Below, in pieces: positions 8,961-17,116 of a stretch of 64,000 nucleotides of DNA. The stretch's first letter is position 1. The number at the start of each line of letters is the position of its first letter. The notes beneath the pieces are model-generated. The model saw only the letters and a list, made by a program, of their open reading frames with translations, made no database searches and was not told the DNA's origin. Both the position numbers and the translations under genes were made by a program. The stretch is from Gemmatimonadota bacterium (GTDB taxonomy: Bacteria > Gemmatimonadota > Gemmatimonadetes > Gemmatimonadales > GWC2-71-9). The DNA is taken from positions 1 to 64,000 of the forward strand of contig SHZU01000001.1 in NCBI GenBank assembly GCA_009692115.1, written 5' to 3'.

Positions 8961-9323
8961 ATTGAGCCACCGCTGGTCGAAGTGTCCGGCTATGCCACCT
9001 TCGTGATCGCGTTGATCCTCGGGCGGGTCTCCGATATCTATGCGGCCGCGTTCCTGACCCTGGCCATCGGGATCGGGATCGGGATCGGGATCGGGATCGG
9101 GCTCTCCATTACCGCGGTGGCCCTTGAGGAGATGGGGTTCCGCCGCTATCCCAAGCGGAAGGACCTCTATCGGTTGATCGGCCTGGCGGTCATCGAGAAC
9201 TTCGGATACCGCCAGCTGACGACCTATTGGCGGCTTCGCGGGATGGTCAACCTGCTCCAGAAGAAACACAGTTGGGGCACCATGGAACGCCGCGGCTTTG
9301 GGCCGCCCCAGCCGCCTCCCTGA
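8961..9323 (+). pseudogene. Membrane glycosyltransferase (GT2) C-terminal fragment
   Basis: About 120 codons after a TAG at 8958-8960. Two hydrophobic segments are followed by FRRYP and VIENFGYRQLTTYWRLRG, then WGTMERRGF. This is the conserved tail of processive family 2 glycosyltransferases of the cellulose-synthase-like type (last membrane helices plus the R-Q-x-x-x-x-W-R-L-x-G and W-G-x-M-x-R-x-G-F block). The catalytic domain is absent upstream, so this is the end of a lost gene. A GTG at 8982 could still start a 113-aa peptide. It contains a hexanucleotide repeat (see 9066-9101). Confidence 0.7.
9066..9101 (+). repeat. Hexanucleotide tandem repeat (ATCGGG)6
   Basis: Six perfect ATCGGG units encode (Ile-Gly)6 in a membrane segment of the GT2 fragment. 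Unit length is a multiple of three, so slippage changes protein length but not frame. Confidence 0.9.
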
Positions 9324-9401
9324 CCCGGCTAGCCTCACGGTCCTTTCACGTAGCCTCGGTAGATTTAGGGATTACCTTTCCGGCCTGATGGAGATCCTTC
9401 G

Positions 9402-10079
9402 GTGACTCAGACGTTCCGCTACTGCCCGTCCTGCGGGGCTCCGCTCCAGGGGCGGTTCTGCAGCGCGTGCGGCACGGCCGCTGACGCCCCCCATTCGGCC
9501 CGGCCCGCGGGTGGCCGGAATACCGTCCCCTACGTGTTGGGCGCGGCGTTGGTCGTTGCGTTGCTGGGCTCGGTGTTCTGGTCCAATCGGGACCAAACGC
9601 CCCCCCCGCCCTTGCCAGTCCAGGCCACCGGTGGACCGGAGGCCGGAACCCCTCCCGACCTTAGCGCCATGACCACCCGGGAGCGGTTCGACCGGCTCTT
9701 TGAGCGGATCATGCGGGCTAGCGAAGGCGGCGATTCGGCCACCGTCAGGACCTTCTCCCCGATGGCGTTCGCCGCCTACGGGATGCTCGAGGCCGTCGAC
9801 GCCGATGCCCGGTTTCACGCCGCCATGCTTCGAATTGCCACCGGGGACGCTGCCGGGGCCGCCGCCTTGGCCGATACCATTGGCAGCCAGCAGCCCGGCC
9901 ACTTGTTCGCCCCCTTGATTCGGGGCTCGGTGGCCCGGCTCCGGCGGGACCCCGCCGCCGCCGCCGCCGCGCACCGGGAATTTCTGGCGGCCTACCCGGC
10001 CCAGATCGCCCTCACCCGCCCCGAGTACACGGGCCACCAGAACCTGCTCGACAACTTTCTCAAAGAAGCCAAACCATGA
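9402..10079 (+). CDS. Zinc-ribbon membrane protein heading the cytochrome c maturation block
   Basis: 225 aa. The N-terminal zinc ribbon YCPSCG...FCSACG (residues 7-24) is followed by one membrane segment (YVLGAALVVALLGSVFW, about 43-60) and a periplasmic helical region with a TPR-like look. It begins with GTG at 9402, preceded by GGAG. The stop overlaps the ccmF start (ATGA). In that position other bacteria encode a TPR protein of the CcmI/CcmH type, so a chaperone role in presenting apocytochrome c is plausible but unproven. Confidence 0.75.
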   Translation: MTQTFRYCPSCGAPLQGRFCSACGTAADAPHSARPAGGRNTVPYVLGAALVVALLGSVFWSNRDQTPPPPLPVQATGGPEAGTPPDLSAMTTRERFDRLFERIMRASEGGDSATVRTFSPMAFAAYGMLEAVDADARFHAAMLRIATGDAAGAAALADTIGSQQPGHLFAPLIRGSVARLRRDPAAAAAAHREFLAAYPAQIALTRPEYTGHQNLLDNFLKEAKP

Positions 10080-12109
10080 CACTCCTGGGCCAATTTGCGC
10101 TCTGGATGGCATTCCTGCTCTCGATCTACGTGGCAGCCTTCGCCTTCATTCCCAGTTGGCGCCAACGTCCCGACGCCGGGGTCGTCGTCGAACGGTCGAG
10201 CTACGCGATCGCGATCGTCCTCTGGGTAGCGGCGGTGTCGCTCTGGAAGGCCCTCTTCGCGCACGACTTCAATGTCGAGTACGTCGCGTCGTACACCTCG
10301 CGAAACTTGCCCGACTACTACGTCTTTGCCGCGCTGTGGGCGGGCCAGAAGGGATCGCTGCTGTTTTGGGCCTTGGTCTTGGCGAGTTTCGGAGCGATTG
10401 CGCAGGCCGTCACCAGTCGCCGGTACGCCGTGCTCCTGCCGACCGTCGGAGGCGTCACCAGCACAGTCGTCCTGTTCTTCCTGGCCGTGATGCTGCTGTC
10501 GGGGAGCGCCAACCCGTTCGAACGGCTCGCCTTCACGCCGGCCGACGGCAACGGACTCAATCCTCAGCTCCAAAATCCCGGGATGGTCATCCACCCGCCG
10601 CTCCTCTACCTCGGCTACATCAGCATCACCATTCCGTTTGCCTTCGCGATCGCCGCGCTGGTGACCGGCCGAGTCGATACTGGATGGATCCACGCAATCC
10701 GGCGCTGGACCCTGCTTTCCTGGCTCTTCCTGTCGGCCGGGATCACCTTGGGAATGTGGTGGGCCTACGTCGAGCTCGGATGGGGCGGCTACTGGGCCTG
10801 GGATCCGGTCGAGAACGCCAGCTTCCTGCCCTGGCTCACCATGAGCGCGTTTCTCCATTCGGTCATGATCCAGGAAAAACGGGGCATGTTGAAGCGGTGG
10901 AACCTGGGCCTGGTCATCGGGTCGTTCCTCCTGAGTATCTTCGGCACCTTCATTACCCGCTCCGGCGTGATCGCGAGCGTCCACAGCTTCACCCAATCCA
11001 ACATCGGCGCGTTCTTCGTCGGATTTCTGGTCCTGACGGCGTTCGCCAGCTTCTCGCTGCTCTATTTGCGGTGGCCGTCCCTCAAGCCCGAGAGTCAGCT
11101 CGACTCCTTGGCCAGTCGGGAAGCCGCTTTTCTGTTCAACAACCTGCTGTTGGTCGGAATCGCCTTCAGCGTCCTCTGGGGCACCCTCTTCCCGATCCTC
11201 TCCGAAGCGGTCCGGGGCACCAAGATCACCGTCGGCCCGCCGTTCTTCAATCAAGTGAATATCCCGTTAGGTCTCGGCCTCCTGGCCCTGACCGGGATCG
11301 GTCCGCTGATTGCCTGGCGCCAGACGTCCACCTCCAACCTCCGTCGCCAGTTCATTTTCCCGGTGTCCACCGGGATCGTCGTCACCGTCGTGCTCTTGGC
11401 CCTCGGGGTCAGAGACCCCTACGCGATGATGACCTTCGGTCTGGCAGGTTTCGTGTTCGGAACCGTCACCCAGGAGTTCTATCGCGGCGTCCGCGCCCGC
11501 CAGCGGATGCACGGCGAACATCCGGTGCTCGCGTTGGGACGTCTGATTACCAGGAATCGCCGTCGCTATGGCGGTTACTTGGTCCACATCGCAATGGTGG
11601 TCTATTTCGTGGCGTTCGCCGGGATGGCGTTTACCCGGACTCGCGAGGCCACCCTGAGCGTCGGCGACACGGCCACGATCGGGAGCCCGTTCGGATACGA
11701 GTACGCCCTCAAGTTCCTCGGGATTTCCCAGTACGCCGCGTTTAACCGCCAGGTCTCGGTGGCATCGATGGAAGTGACCCGAAACGGGAAGAAGCTCGGG
11801 ATCATGACCTCGGAGAAACGGCAGCACGTCGACAGTTTCGGCAAGCCGACCTTTCAGCCCTCCACCGAAGTCGGGATCCGGAGCGATCTCCGCGAAGACC
11901 TCTACGTCGTGTACGCCGGTTCGGTCGACGGGACCGAACGAAGCACGTTCCGGATTACGGTCAATCCGTTGGTCTGGTGGGTCTGGGCCGGCGGCGTGTT
12001 TCTGATCATTGGAGGACTCATTACGATGTGGCCCTCGACCTGGAATGCCAATCTCCCGCCAATCCGGGAGCGGACCCCAGCGGCCCCTGAACCGGCGGCC
12101 GTCGGATGA
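10076..12109 (+). CDS. ccmF: Cytochrome c heme lyase subunit CcmF
   Basis: 677 aa multi-spanning membrane protein with the tryptophan-rich heme-handling motif WGGYWAWDPVENASF near residue 240 and conserved histidines in flanking helices (for example IHPPLLYLG, residue about 172). It acts in the inner membrane, transferring heme to CXXCH motifs of apocytochromes c (System I). A soluble periplasmic loop lies near the end (about residues 520-630), followed by the last helix. It overlaps both neighbours by 4 nt. Length is typical. CcmABCDE are not in this window. Confidence 0.95.
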   Translation: MTLLGQFALWMAFLLSIYVAAFAFIPSWRQRPDAGVVVERSSYAIAIVLWVAAVSLWKALFAHDFNVEYVASYTSRNLPDYYVFAALWAGQKGSLLFWALVLASFGAIAQAVTSRRYAVLLPTVGGVTSTVVLFFLAVMLLSGSANPFERLAFTPADGNGLNPQLQNPGMVIHPPLLYLGYISITIPFAFAIAALVTGRVDTGWIHAIRRWTLLSWLFLSAGITLGMWWAYVELGWGGYWAWDPVENASFLPWLTMSAFLHSVMIQEKRGMLKRWNLGLVIGSFLLSIFGTFITRSGVIASVHSFTQSNIGAFFVGFLVLTAFASFSLLYLRWPSLKPESQLDSLASREAAFLFNNLLLVGIAFSVLWGTLFPILSEAVRGTKITVGPPFFNQVNIPLGLGLLALTGIGPLIAWRQTSTSNLRRQFIFPVSTGIVVTVVLLALGVRDPYAMMTFGLAGFVFGTVTQEFYRGVRARQRMHGEHPVLALGRLITRNRRRYGGYLVHIAMVVYFVAFAGMAFTRTREATLSVGDTATIGSPFGYEYALKFLGISQYAAFNRQVSVASMEVTRNGKKLGIMTSEKRQHVDSFGKPTFQPSTEVGIRSDLREDLYVVYAGSVDGTERSTFRITVNPLVWWVWAGGVFLIIGGLITMWPSTWNANLPPIRERTPAAPEPAAVG

Positions 12110-12681
12110 ACCGGCGCACCCTGTTGGCCGCCCTCGTGGCCCCAGTCGCCCTTCAGCGGCTCGTGGCTCAGACCCAGGCCCCGAAGACCGGGGCCGCCGA
12201 CCCTCTCCGCGACCCCGCGTCGGTCGGCCAATTGCGGGCCGAGGCCAACCCGCTCGACAACAATGAAACCGTCAAGGATATCGAGCGGCGGCTCAAGTGC
12301 ACCTGCGGATGCAACCTCGACATCTTCACCTGCCGGACCACCGACTTCACCTGCACCTACTCGCCCGAGCTTCACAAAGAGGTCATCGCCCTCTATCAGG
12401 CCGGCCAGAACGCCGATGAGATTGTGGCCGCGTTCGTCGCCAAACACGGCGAGCAAGTTCTGCTCGCCCCACCCGCCCGCGGATTCAACATCCTGGGCTA
12501 TATCCTCCCGACGGTGGCCGTGGTGCTGGCCGCCGGCACCCTTGGCTTCGTGTTGGTGCGCCGACATCGGCTCCGCCTCGAGGCCCAAGCCGCCGCGCCG
12601 ATCCGATCGGCCTCGAGTTCTGGTCTGACGGCGGAACAACAGGCCAATCTCGACCAGGCGTTGAACGAGCTCGACGCATGA
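12106..12681 (+). CDS. CcmH-like cytochrome c maturation protein
   Basis: 191 aa. An N-terminal signal segment is followed by a CcmH/CycL-like domain (about residues 50-130) and a C-terminal membrane helix (IPTVAVVLAAGTLGFVL type, about 137-153). The redox region reads LKCTCGCNLDIFTC and a further Cys soon after, so it has five cysteines where the classical motif is LRCxxCQ. CcmH normally reduces the apocytochrome or CcmG in the periplasm. The start overlaps the ccmF stop (ATGA). The extra cysteines are odd but look like a variant family, not damage. Confidence 0.85.
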   Translation: MNRRTLLAALVAPVALQRLVAQTQAPKTGAADPLRDPASVGQLRAEANPLDNNETVKDIERRLKCTCGCNLDIFTCRTTDFTCTYSPELHKEVIALYQAGQNADEIVAAFVAKHGEQVLLAPPARGFNILGYILPTVAVVLAAGTLGFVLVRRHRLRLEAQAAAPIRSASSSGLTAEQQANLDQALNELDA

Positions 12682-13043
12682 TTCTCGAACTGATAACCGC
12701 CATGCTCCTTGGTGCCTTGGTGCTGTGGATGGCCCTCGGTGCGCTCGGAACCCAGACTACAGACGATGGTCTCGAAGAGGCCGATCCCCTCGAGGAGACG
12801 CCGCGCGGACGGGCCCTGCTCGCCATCAAAGAACTCGAGTTTGACCGGGCCACCGGCAAGGTATCCGACGAAGACTACCAGAGCATTCGCGGCCGCCTGG
12901 CCTTTGAGGCCACCGAGGTACTGGGTCGATCCGCGGCGGTCAGCGCCCCGGCGGTGACGACATTGAGAGGGTGCCCGCAGTGCGGTCCGCGCCCCGAGGC
13001 CGGGGCCCGCTTCTGTTCAGCCTGCGGCTTCCCAGCCGCCTAA
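12678..13043 (+). CDS. CcmI-like small membrane protein with C-terminal zinc ribbon
   Basis: 121 aa. One N-terminal membrane helix (ITAMLLGALVLWMALGAL) precedes a helical cytoplasmic part (RALLAIKELEFDRATGKVSDEDY, the pattern of CcmI N-domains) and a C-terminal zinc ribbon CPQCG...FCSACG. It overlaps the CcmH-like gene by 4 nt and closes the block. The helix-plus-KELEFD part is typical of proteins encoded next to ccmH; the zinc ribbon mirrors the one in the first gene of the block. Its end overlaps the convergent gene by 4 nt. Confidence 0.75.
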   Translation: MILELITAMLLGALVLWMALGALGTQTTDDGLEEADPLEETPRGRALLAIKELEFDRATGKVSDEDYQSIRGRLAFEATEVLGRSAAVSAPAVTTLRGCPQCGPRPEAGARFCSACGFPAA

Positions 13044-13297
13044 GAAAACCGCGACCGAACCCGGGCCAGAATCTGGGCCAGCCGCTCCCCCGAGACCATG
13101 GCCCGGCCCGAGGGGACGAAATACAGGATTACGGAGACGACCGCCACCACCAGCACGTAATACGCGGTCACACTCGAGAACCGGCGCTCCGCCGGGTAGG
13201 TGACCCGGTCGATGACCCGGCGAGCCACACCCTGCCCGCCCCCGCTCGGGACCGCCCCGGGGTTCGTTTGCAGCCTGGGGATATCAATGCTGGTCAT
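13040..13297 (-). CDS. Small single-span membrane protein, unknown
   Basis: 85 aa with a cytoplasmic basic N-terminal half and one membrane helix (AYYVLVVAVVSVILYFVP, about residues 45-62). No domain is recognised. It converges on the cytochrome c block with a 4-nt overlap. No strong Shine-Dalgarno. The composition is that of a real protein and the helix is well formed. Confidence 0.6.
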   Translation of the reverse strand: MTSIDIPRLQTNPGAVPSGGGQGVARRVIDRVTYPAERRFSSVTAYYVLVVAVVSVILYFVPSGRAMVSGERLAQILARVRSRFS

Positions 13298-13476
13298 GAG
13301 GTCTTGGGTGTGAGAAATGGCGCGGAGGCCCGGAAAGTTCCCGGTAGGGCCCCTCCCAAACTACGCCAGGGACTACGCCTCGAGAAGCGGATCGGATTGC
13401 CGCCCCTCGCCGGCTCCTCAACGGTCGGCCCGCTTTGGCCGTACTGTTAATCTCGCACCTCAACCCAAGGCACCCC

Positions 13477-13989
13477 ATGAACTACGCGCTCCCGGCCCTC
13501 GCGGCCATCAGCCTACTGGCCGGACCCCTCGGGGCCCAAAAGCCGGATTTCTCGGGCACCTGGAAGATCAATACCGAAAAGAGCGACCCGATGCTTGTCC
13601 CTTCCGGGGGCGGGGGGGGCGGCGGGCAGCGCCCCGGGGGCATGGCCGGCATCCGTCCGAGCGAGATGTTCATCACCCATTCCGACAGCAAAATGGTCTT
13701 CGAGCAGAAGATGGGCGAGCGGACCGTATTGCTGACCTACTACCTCGACGGCCGGGAGAGCAAGAACCCCGGCATGCGGGGCGCCGAGATGACGACCAAA
13801 TCCACTTGGGTTGAAAACACCATCGTGACAGACGGCGAAAATACCTTCACCACCCCGATGGGCGACATGACCATCAAGAGCCATGAAGTCCGGAGCATGA
13901 GCGACGACAGCAAGACCATGACCATCGTCTCGACTGCCACCACGCCCCGCGGCGAAATGACCCGGAAGACGGTTTACGACAAGGCGTAG
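13477..13989 (+). CDS. Secreted protein of unknown function
   Basis: 170 aa. Signal peptide with cleavage near LGAQ, then FSGTWKINTEKSDP, a pattern common to small secreted proteins of unknown function that begin DFSGxWxLNxxKS. A poly-Gly stretch (residues about 45-52) precedes a beta-rich domain ending TRKTVYDKA. An AAGG Shine-Dalgarno lies about 7 nt before the ATG; upstream in-frame starts would bury the signal peptide. It is a stand-alone gene. Confidence 0.75.
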   Translation: MNYALPALAAISLLAGPLGAQKPDFSGTWKINTEKSDPMLVPSGGGGGGGQRPGGMAGIRPSEMFITHSDSKMVFEQKMGERTVLLTYYLDGRESKNPGMRGAEMTTKSTWVENTIVTDGENTFTTPMGDMTIKSHEVRSMSDDSKTMTIVSTATTPRGEMTRKTVYDKA

Positions 13990-14004
13990 GGCCGCCTCGC
14001 CACC

Positions 14005-14031
14005 CCGCGACCCGAGCTGCCCAGGTCGCGG
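14005..14031 (+). terminator. Hairpin after the secreted-protein gene, weak terminator candidate
   Basis: CCGCGACC pairs with GGTCGCGG across an 11-nt loop. There is no T-run after it on either strand, so intrinsic termination is uncertain. It separates the gene from the oppositely oriented tRNAs. Confidence 0.3.
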
Positions 14032-14079
14032 AACTCAGTGCCCGTGGAGTAACGCAAAGCCAGTGCGAAGTTTGGAGAG

Positions 14080-14151
14080 AGCCAGCGGTCGGGATTGAAC
14101 CGACGACCGCTCGATTACGAATCGAGTGCTCTACCACTGAGCTACGCTGGC
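14080..14151 (-). tRNA. tRNA-Thr (anticodon CGT)
   Basis: 72-nt cloverleaf on the minus strand. Acceptor GCCAGCG/CGCTGGC; anticodon stem CTCGA/TCGAG encloses a loop with CGT, reading ACG. The T-arm GGTTCAATCCC is normal. CCA is not encoded. It follows tRNA-Leu by 37 nt and likely shares its promoter. Confidence 0.95.
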
Positions 14152-14188
14152 AACAACCGGTGAGAAACCATCCTGCAGAACTTCAAAA

Positions 14189-14270
14189 TGCCCTGACTCG
14201 GACTCGAACCGAGATGCCTTTCGGCACTACCCCCTCAAGATAGCGTGTCTACCAGTTTCACCACCAGGGC
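14189..14270 (-). tRNA. tRNA-Leu (anticodon GAG)
   Basis: 82-nt class II tRNA with a long variable arm (TGCCGAAAGGCA). Acceptor GCCCTGG pairs with the 3' end; anticodon stem CTATC/GGTAG, loop TTGAGGG, anticodon GAG. CCA is not encoded. Confidence 0.95.
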
Positions 14271-14279
14271 GCGGAACCC

Positions 14280-14308
14280 ATTATAGGCGGTAACCCAACC
14301 GAGGTCAA
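14280..14308 (-). promoter_or_regulatory. Promoter of the tRNA-Leu/tRNA-Thr transcript
   Basis: On the minus strand TTGACC (14308-14303), a 17-bp spacer and a perfect TATAAT (14285-14280) lie just upstream of tRNA-Leu, whose 5' end is at 14270. This is the best sigma-70-type promoter in the window. It begins only a few bases after the TonB receptor stop. Confidence 0.85.
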
Positions 14309-14319
14309 ATCCCTTCCCG

Positions 14320-16008
14320 TCATTGACTTACCGGTAGCCCACGGCCACCGAACCGGCCACCGCGATACGGCACGATCTCGTTCGTCACATTGGTCCGATA
14401 GAATGCCACGTCGTAGCTGACATCGCTCACGGCACTTTCCGCCCCAAACGTGACCAGGTGCTTGGTGCCGACCTCGTAGGTCGTCGACCGGATTGGTTCG
14501 AGCAGCGGGTTGATCGCCAACACAGTGTCCTGCCCGAAGGTGCCCGCCGGATCAGTCTCGTTGCCCGCCGGGGCCTCCACCCCGCCGCCGACGTTGGCGT
14601 ACATCGAATGCGTTGGGCTCAACCGGTAGTTGACCCCCAACTTCGGCGTCACGCGGGCAAACACCTTTTCATCGCTGAGCTTCGGATTGAGGAAACTCTC
14701 GGAGTAGTAGGTGATCGCGTCGCGCCGGGCCCCAACCGACACGCCGACCTTCCGGCTCACATCCAGCTCGGCCTGAAGGAAGAAGCCCAAATTATTGGCC
14801 CCTTCTCGCTTGTTGTCTCGAAGAGTGCCGCCCCGATTGCCCTCGGGAGTGAGTGAGTAGAAGAGGATCGTACCGTCATGGTAGGCCTCGTCCAGTCCGC
14901 CCAGGAACCGCGCCCGGGTCGTCCCTCCCAGATCGACTGAGTTGGCGTAGACCACGTTCCCGCCGACGTGAACCCGCGTGAAGTCCCGAAAGGTGCCGCG
15001 CTCCGATCGCTGGAGAAATTTCGGGTTGATGTAGAGCAGACTCGAAAGCACGCCACCATGGGGAAAGCGGTGGTCGATGGCCGCACCCAATCGGCCAAGC
15101 CGGTTGTGCCGCCGTTCGCGTCGCGCCAGGTACGTCGCATTGGCCTCGGCCGGATTCTCGTCGACCTCCTCGCCGGTGAGCGGCCCCGGGATCTCGAAAC
15201 TGTTGTCGGCCGCCATCAGGAACAATCCCAGGTGGGTCGCCGGGCCGACCGGACTCACCATCGTGGTGTTGATCAGCCAACGACGGGTCCCGGAGTTCGC
15301 CCGCCATCCTCCGAAGACGGTACGGGTCACCGTGACCGCAAGGCGAGAATCCCCCAGCAAGAGGCCGGCTCGTCCAGCGTATCGCTCGAGCCCGAACCCG
15401 CCCCGCCCGACCTCCATTTCGCCGAACGCCTTTGAAAAATCAGGCACGGTCGAAAGGCTGACGACACCCCCGGCCGCGTTGCCCCAAAGGCTGCCGGCAT
15501 TCGATCGAATGACGTCGATCCGCTGGGTCGCCGCCAAGTCGACGCCATCGAAGGAGGTCCGTCCGTCCGGCTCGGTTTCGGGGAATCCGTCTACCAAGAC
15601 CCTGATGCCGCGAGAGGTTCCCGCGTTCGAGCGATCACCCGCGCCGCGGGCGCCGAACCCCCGGATCACCAACCGAATGTCGCCGGTCCCGGACCGAGAC
15701 TGCGCCAGCACCCCGGGGATCATCCTCAAGGCATCATCCAGGCCAACGCCCCGCCCGCCGAGCCATGCGGACTGACCGACCGTGGTCGTCGCCATCGGTA
15801 TGGAAAAGGTGCTGAGGCCCCGCCGTTCCGCGGTAACGGTCACGGTGGGAAGTACCGGGACACTATCCCGTCCGGTCGAATCCGCCTGGCCGGCCGCCCC
15901 CACCACCGGAACCAGCGTCGCCCCGGCAACCAAGGCAATCAGAACGGTGGGGGCGGAAAGCGGCGACCGGGGTGGCCGAATTCCAAACATCGGGCACGGG
16001 AACATCAC
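14320..16008 (-). CDS. TonB-dependent receptor, C-terminally short
   Basis: 562 aa. Signal peptide, then a plug domain (VLPTVTVTAERR, GLDDALRMIPGVLAQ, IRVLVDGFPETEPDG; about residues 50-170) and a barrel. The family transports siderophores or other large ligands across the outer membrane using TonB energy. The barrel stops after DVAFYRTNVTNEIVPYRGG with an unrelated tail GRGLPVSQ. Complete relatives continue for roughly another 100-150 residues and end in an aromatic residue, so several terminal strands are missing. Start is GTG 16008 or ATG 16005. It lies 5 nt after the preceding gene in the same direction. Confidence 0.85.
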   Translation of the reverse strand: MMFPCPMFGIRPPRSPLSAPTVLIALVAGATLVPVVGAAGQADSTGRDSVPVLPTVTVTAERRGLSTFSIPMATTTVGQSAWLGGRGVGLDDALRMIPGVLAQSRSGTGDIRLVIRGFGARGAGDRSNAGTSRGIRVLVDGFPETEPDGRTSFDGVDLAATQRIDVIRSNAGSLWGNAAGGVVSLSTVPDFSKAFGEMEVGRGGFGLERYAGRAGLLLGDSRLAVTVTRTVFGGWRANSGTRRWLINTTMVSPVGPATHLGLFLMAADNSFEIPGPLTGEEVDENPAEANATYLARRERRHNRLGRLGAAIDHRFPHGGVLSSLLYINPKFLQRSERGTFRDFTRVHVGGNVVYANSVDLGGTTRARFLGGLDEAYHDGTILFYSLTPEGNRGGTLRDNKREGANNLGFFLQAELDVSRKVGVSVGARRDAITYYSESFLNPKLSDEKVFARVTPKLGVNYRLSPTHSMYANVGGGVEAPAGNETDPAGTFGQDTVLAINPLLEPIRSTTYEVGTKHLVTFGAESAVSDVSYDVAFYRTNVTNEIVPYRGGRFGGRGLPVSQ

Positions 16009-16013
16009 CGTCG

Positions 16014-16538
16014 CTACCGTCCCAGACGCTTCGATACCCCAACGGATAAGTCGGTCATCCGTTGGCCCGAGAAGGGGTCCAGCCCGCGGATCCGGACCTC
16101 TCCCCGAAATCCGTAGTTCCCCGTCACGGCAACCCGCACGCCAGCAGCCGCGTGGACCGTTCCGGGAGATGCACCAGGGCCCGTGAGATACTCCGAGAAC
16201 CCCGCACCGACCCCGACATACGGGCGAACGGCGCCGCGGCCCGGCTGGAGCTGGAAGCTGATCTCGGGTAGCAGGTACTTGATGGTTTGCCCGAACCGGG
16301 TCCGATATCGGAAGAACCCGATGCCCGGTTCGATAATGAACAACCGGCCCGTCGGGACGTCGACCCGGACGGCCGCGGCCACCGCGGTGCCTCTGCCCGA
16401 GAGGTCATAGCTCGACGGGCCGGCCAAAAAACTGACCGCCGGAGAGGGCCGTTCCCTGAATTGCGCAGCGGCTGGGACACCGCGGGCCAACAGCCCCGCG
16501 AGGATCACGACGACGACGCCTCCGGAGCCTGGCTTCAT
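16014..16538 (-). CDS. Secreted small outer-membrane beta-barrel-like protein
   Basis: 174 aa. Signal peptide (VVVVILAGLLARGVPAAAQ) followed by alternating beta-strands with a PYVGVGAGF block and an aromatic-poor end KRLGR. It resembles the OmpA-like/OMP_b-brl families of eight-stranded barrels, without a peptidoglycan-binding domain. The start overlaps the stop of the lipoprotein gene by 4 nt, and it precedes the TonB receptor by 5 nt, so the three form one operon. Role unknown. Confidence 0.7.
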   Translation of the reverse strand: MKPGSGGVVVVILAGLLARGVPAAAQFRERPSPAVSFLAGPSSYDLSGRGTAVAAAVRVDVPTGRLFIIEPGIGFFRYRTRFGQTIKYLLPEISFQLQPGRGAVRPYVGVGAGFSEYLTGPGASPGTVHAAAGVRVAVTGNYGFRGEVRIRGLDPFSGQRMTDLSVGVSKRLGR

Positions 16539-16954
16539 TGGCGGGACAGCGTCAGGCTGAAGGTTCCCACCCGGTCCGGAGCCGAGAACGCGATGAAGGC
16601 TCGAAGCTCCGGTGGGTCTGCCGTGAAGGCCAGTCCGTCGAGGTAGCTGCTCCCCGTCAGCCTGACCACGCCGTTGTTCACGGTGTAGGTTCCCGTCAAA
16701 TCATCGTCCACGGCGGTGACCTGCACGCCAGGAACGATCGGGATCGTGACTCGCCCGCTGGCCGTCAAGTCGGCGTTGAGCCGAAGGTTGACCGTTGCGC
16801 CCCGGGACAACAGCTCGTTGGTGGTCCCGTTCACTACGATGACGAACGCTTTAGCCTGATATTGACCGGCAATGTCGGCGGGGCCCAACACCGGATCGCC
16901 ACATCCGACGATCAGGGTGGCCAGTGCCAGGTGCCAAATCCAGAATTGCCTCAC
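16535..16954 (-). CDS. Small lipoprotein with lipocalin-like beta fold
   Basis: 139 aa. Lipobox LIVGC (Cys about residue 18) followed by IAGQYQAKAF and a run of short strands (NLRLNADLTASGRV, LTGTYTVNNGVVRL), a pattern seen in lipocalin-like or META-like small lipoproteins. Initiates at GTG 16954, since the nearby ATG is out of frame. First gene of the operon with the barrel protein and the TonB receptor. Confidence 0.7.
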   Translation of the reverse strand: MRQFWIWHLALATLIVGCGDPVLGPADIAGQYQAKAFVIVVNGTTNELLSRGATVNLRLNADLTASGRVTIPIVPGVQVTAVDDDLTGTYTVNNGVVRLTGSSYLDGLAFTADPPELRAFIAFSAPDRVGTFSLTLSRQ

Positions 16955-16968
16955 ATCCGCCCCCTAGG

Positions 16969-17000
16969 AAAAAACCGAGAGCCGCCCCGGTCAGGGCGGC
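16969..17000 (-). terminator. Intrinsic terminator
   Basis: On the minus strand GCCGCCC and GGGCGGC form a 7-bp GC stem with a 6-nt loop, followed after 6 nt by TTTTTT. It ends the upstream barrel gene (17117-17758) and insulates the lipoprotein operon. Confidence 0.75.
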
Positions 17001-17116
17001 ATCGTGGATCACGAAACAACTCGAAAGAAAGAGGGTACAACGGTAGGACGGAAGCCCGGTCTTGTCGGAGACGCGTGGTTGTGATAGAAACTCCCGCCCT
17101 ACCCCCGCCCCCTATC

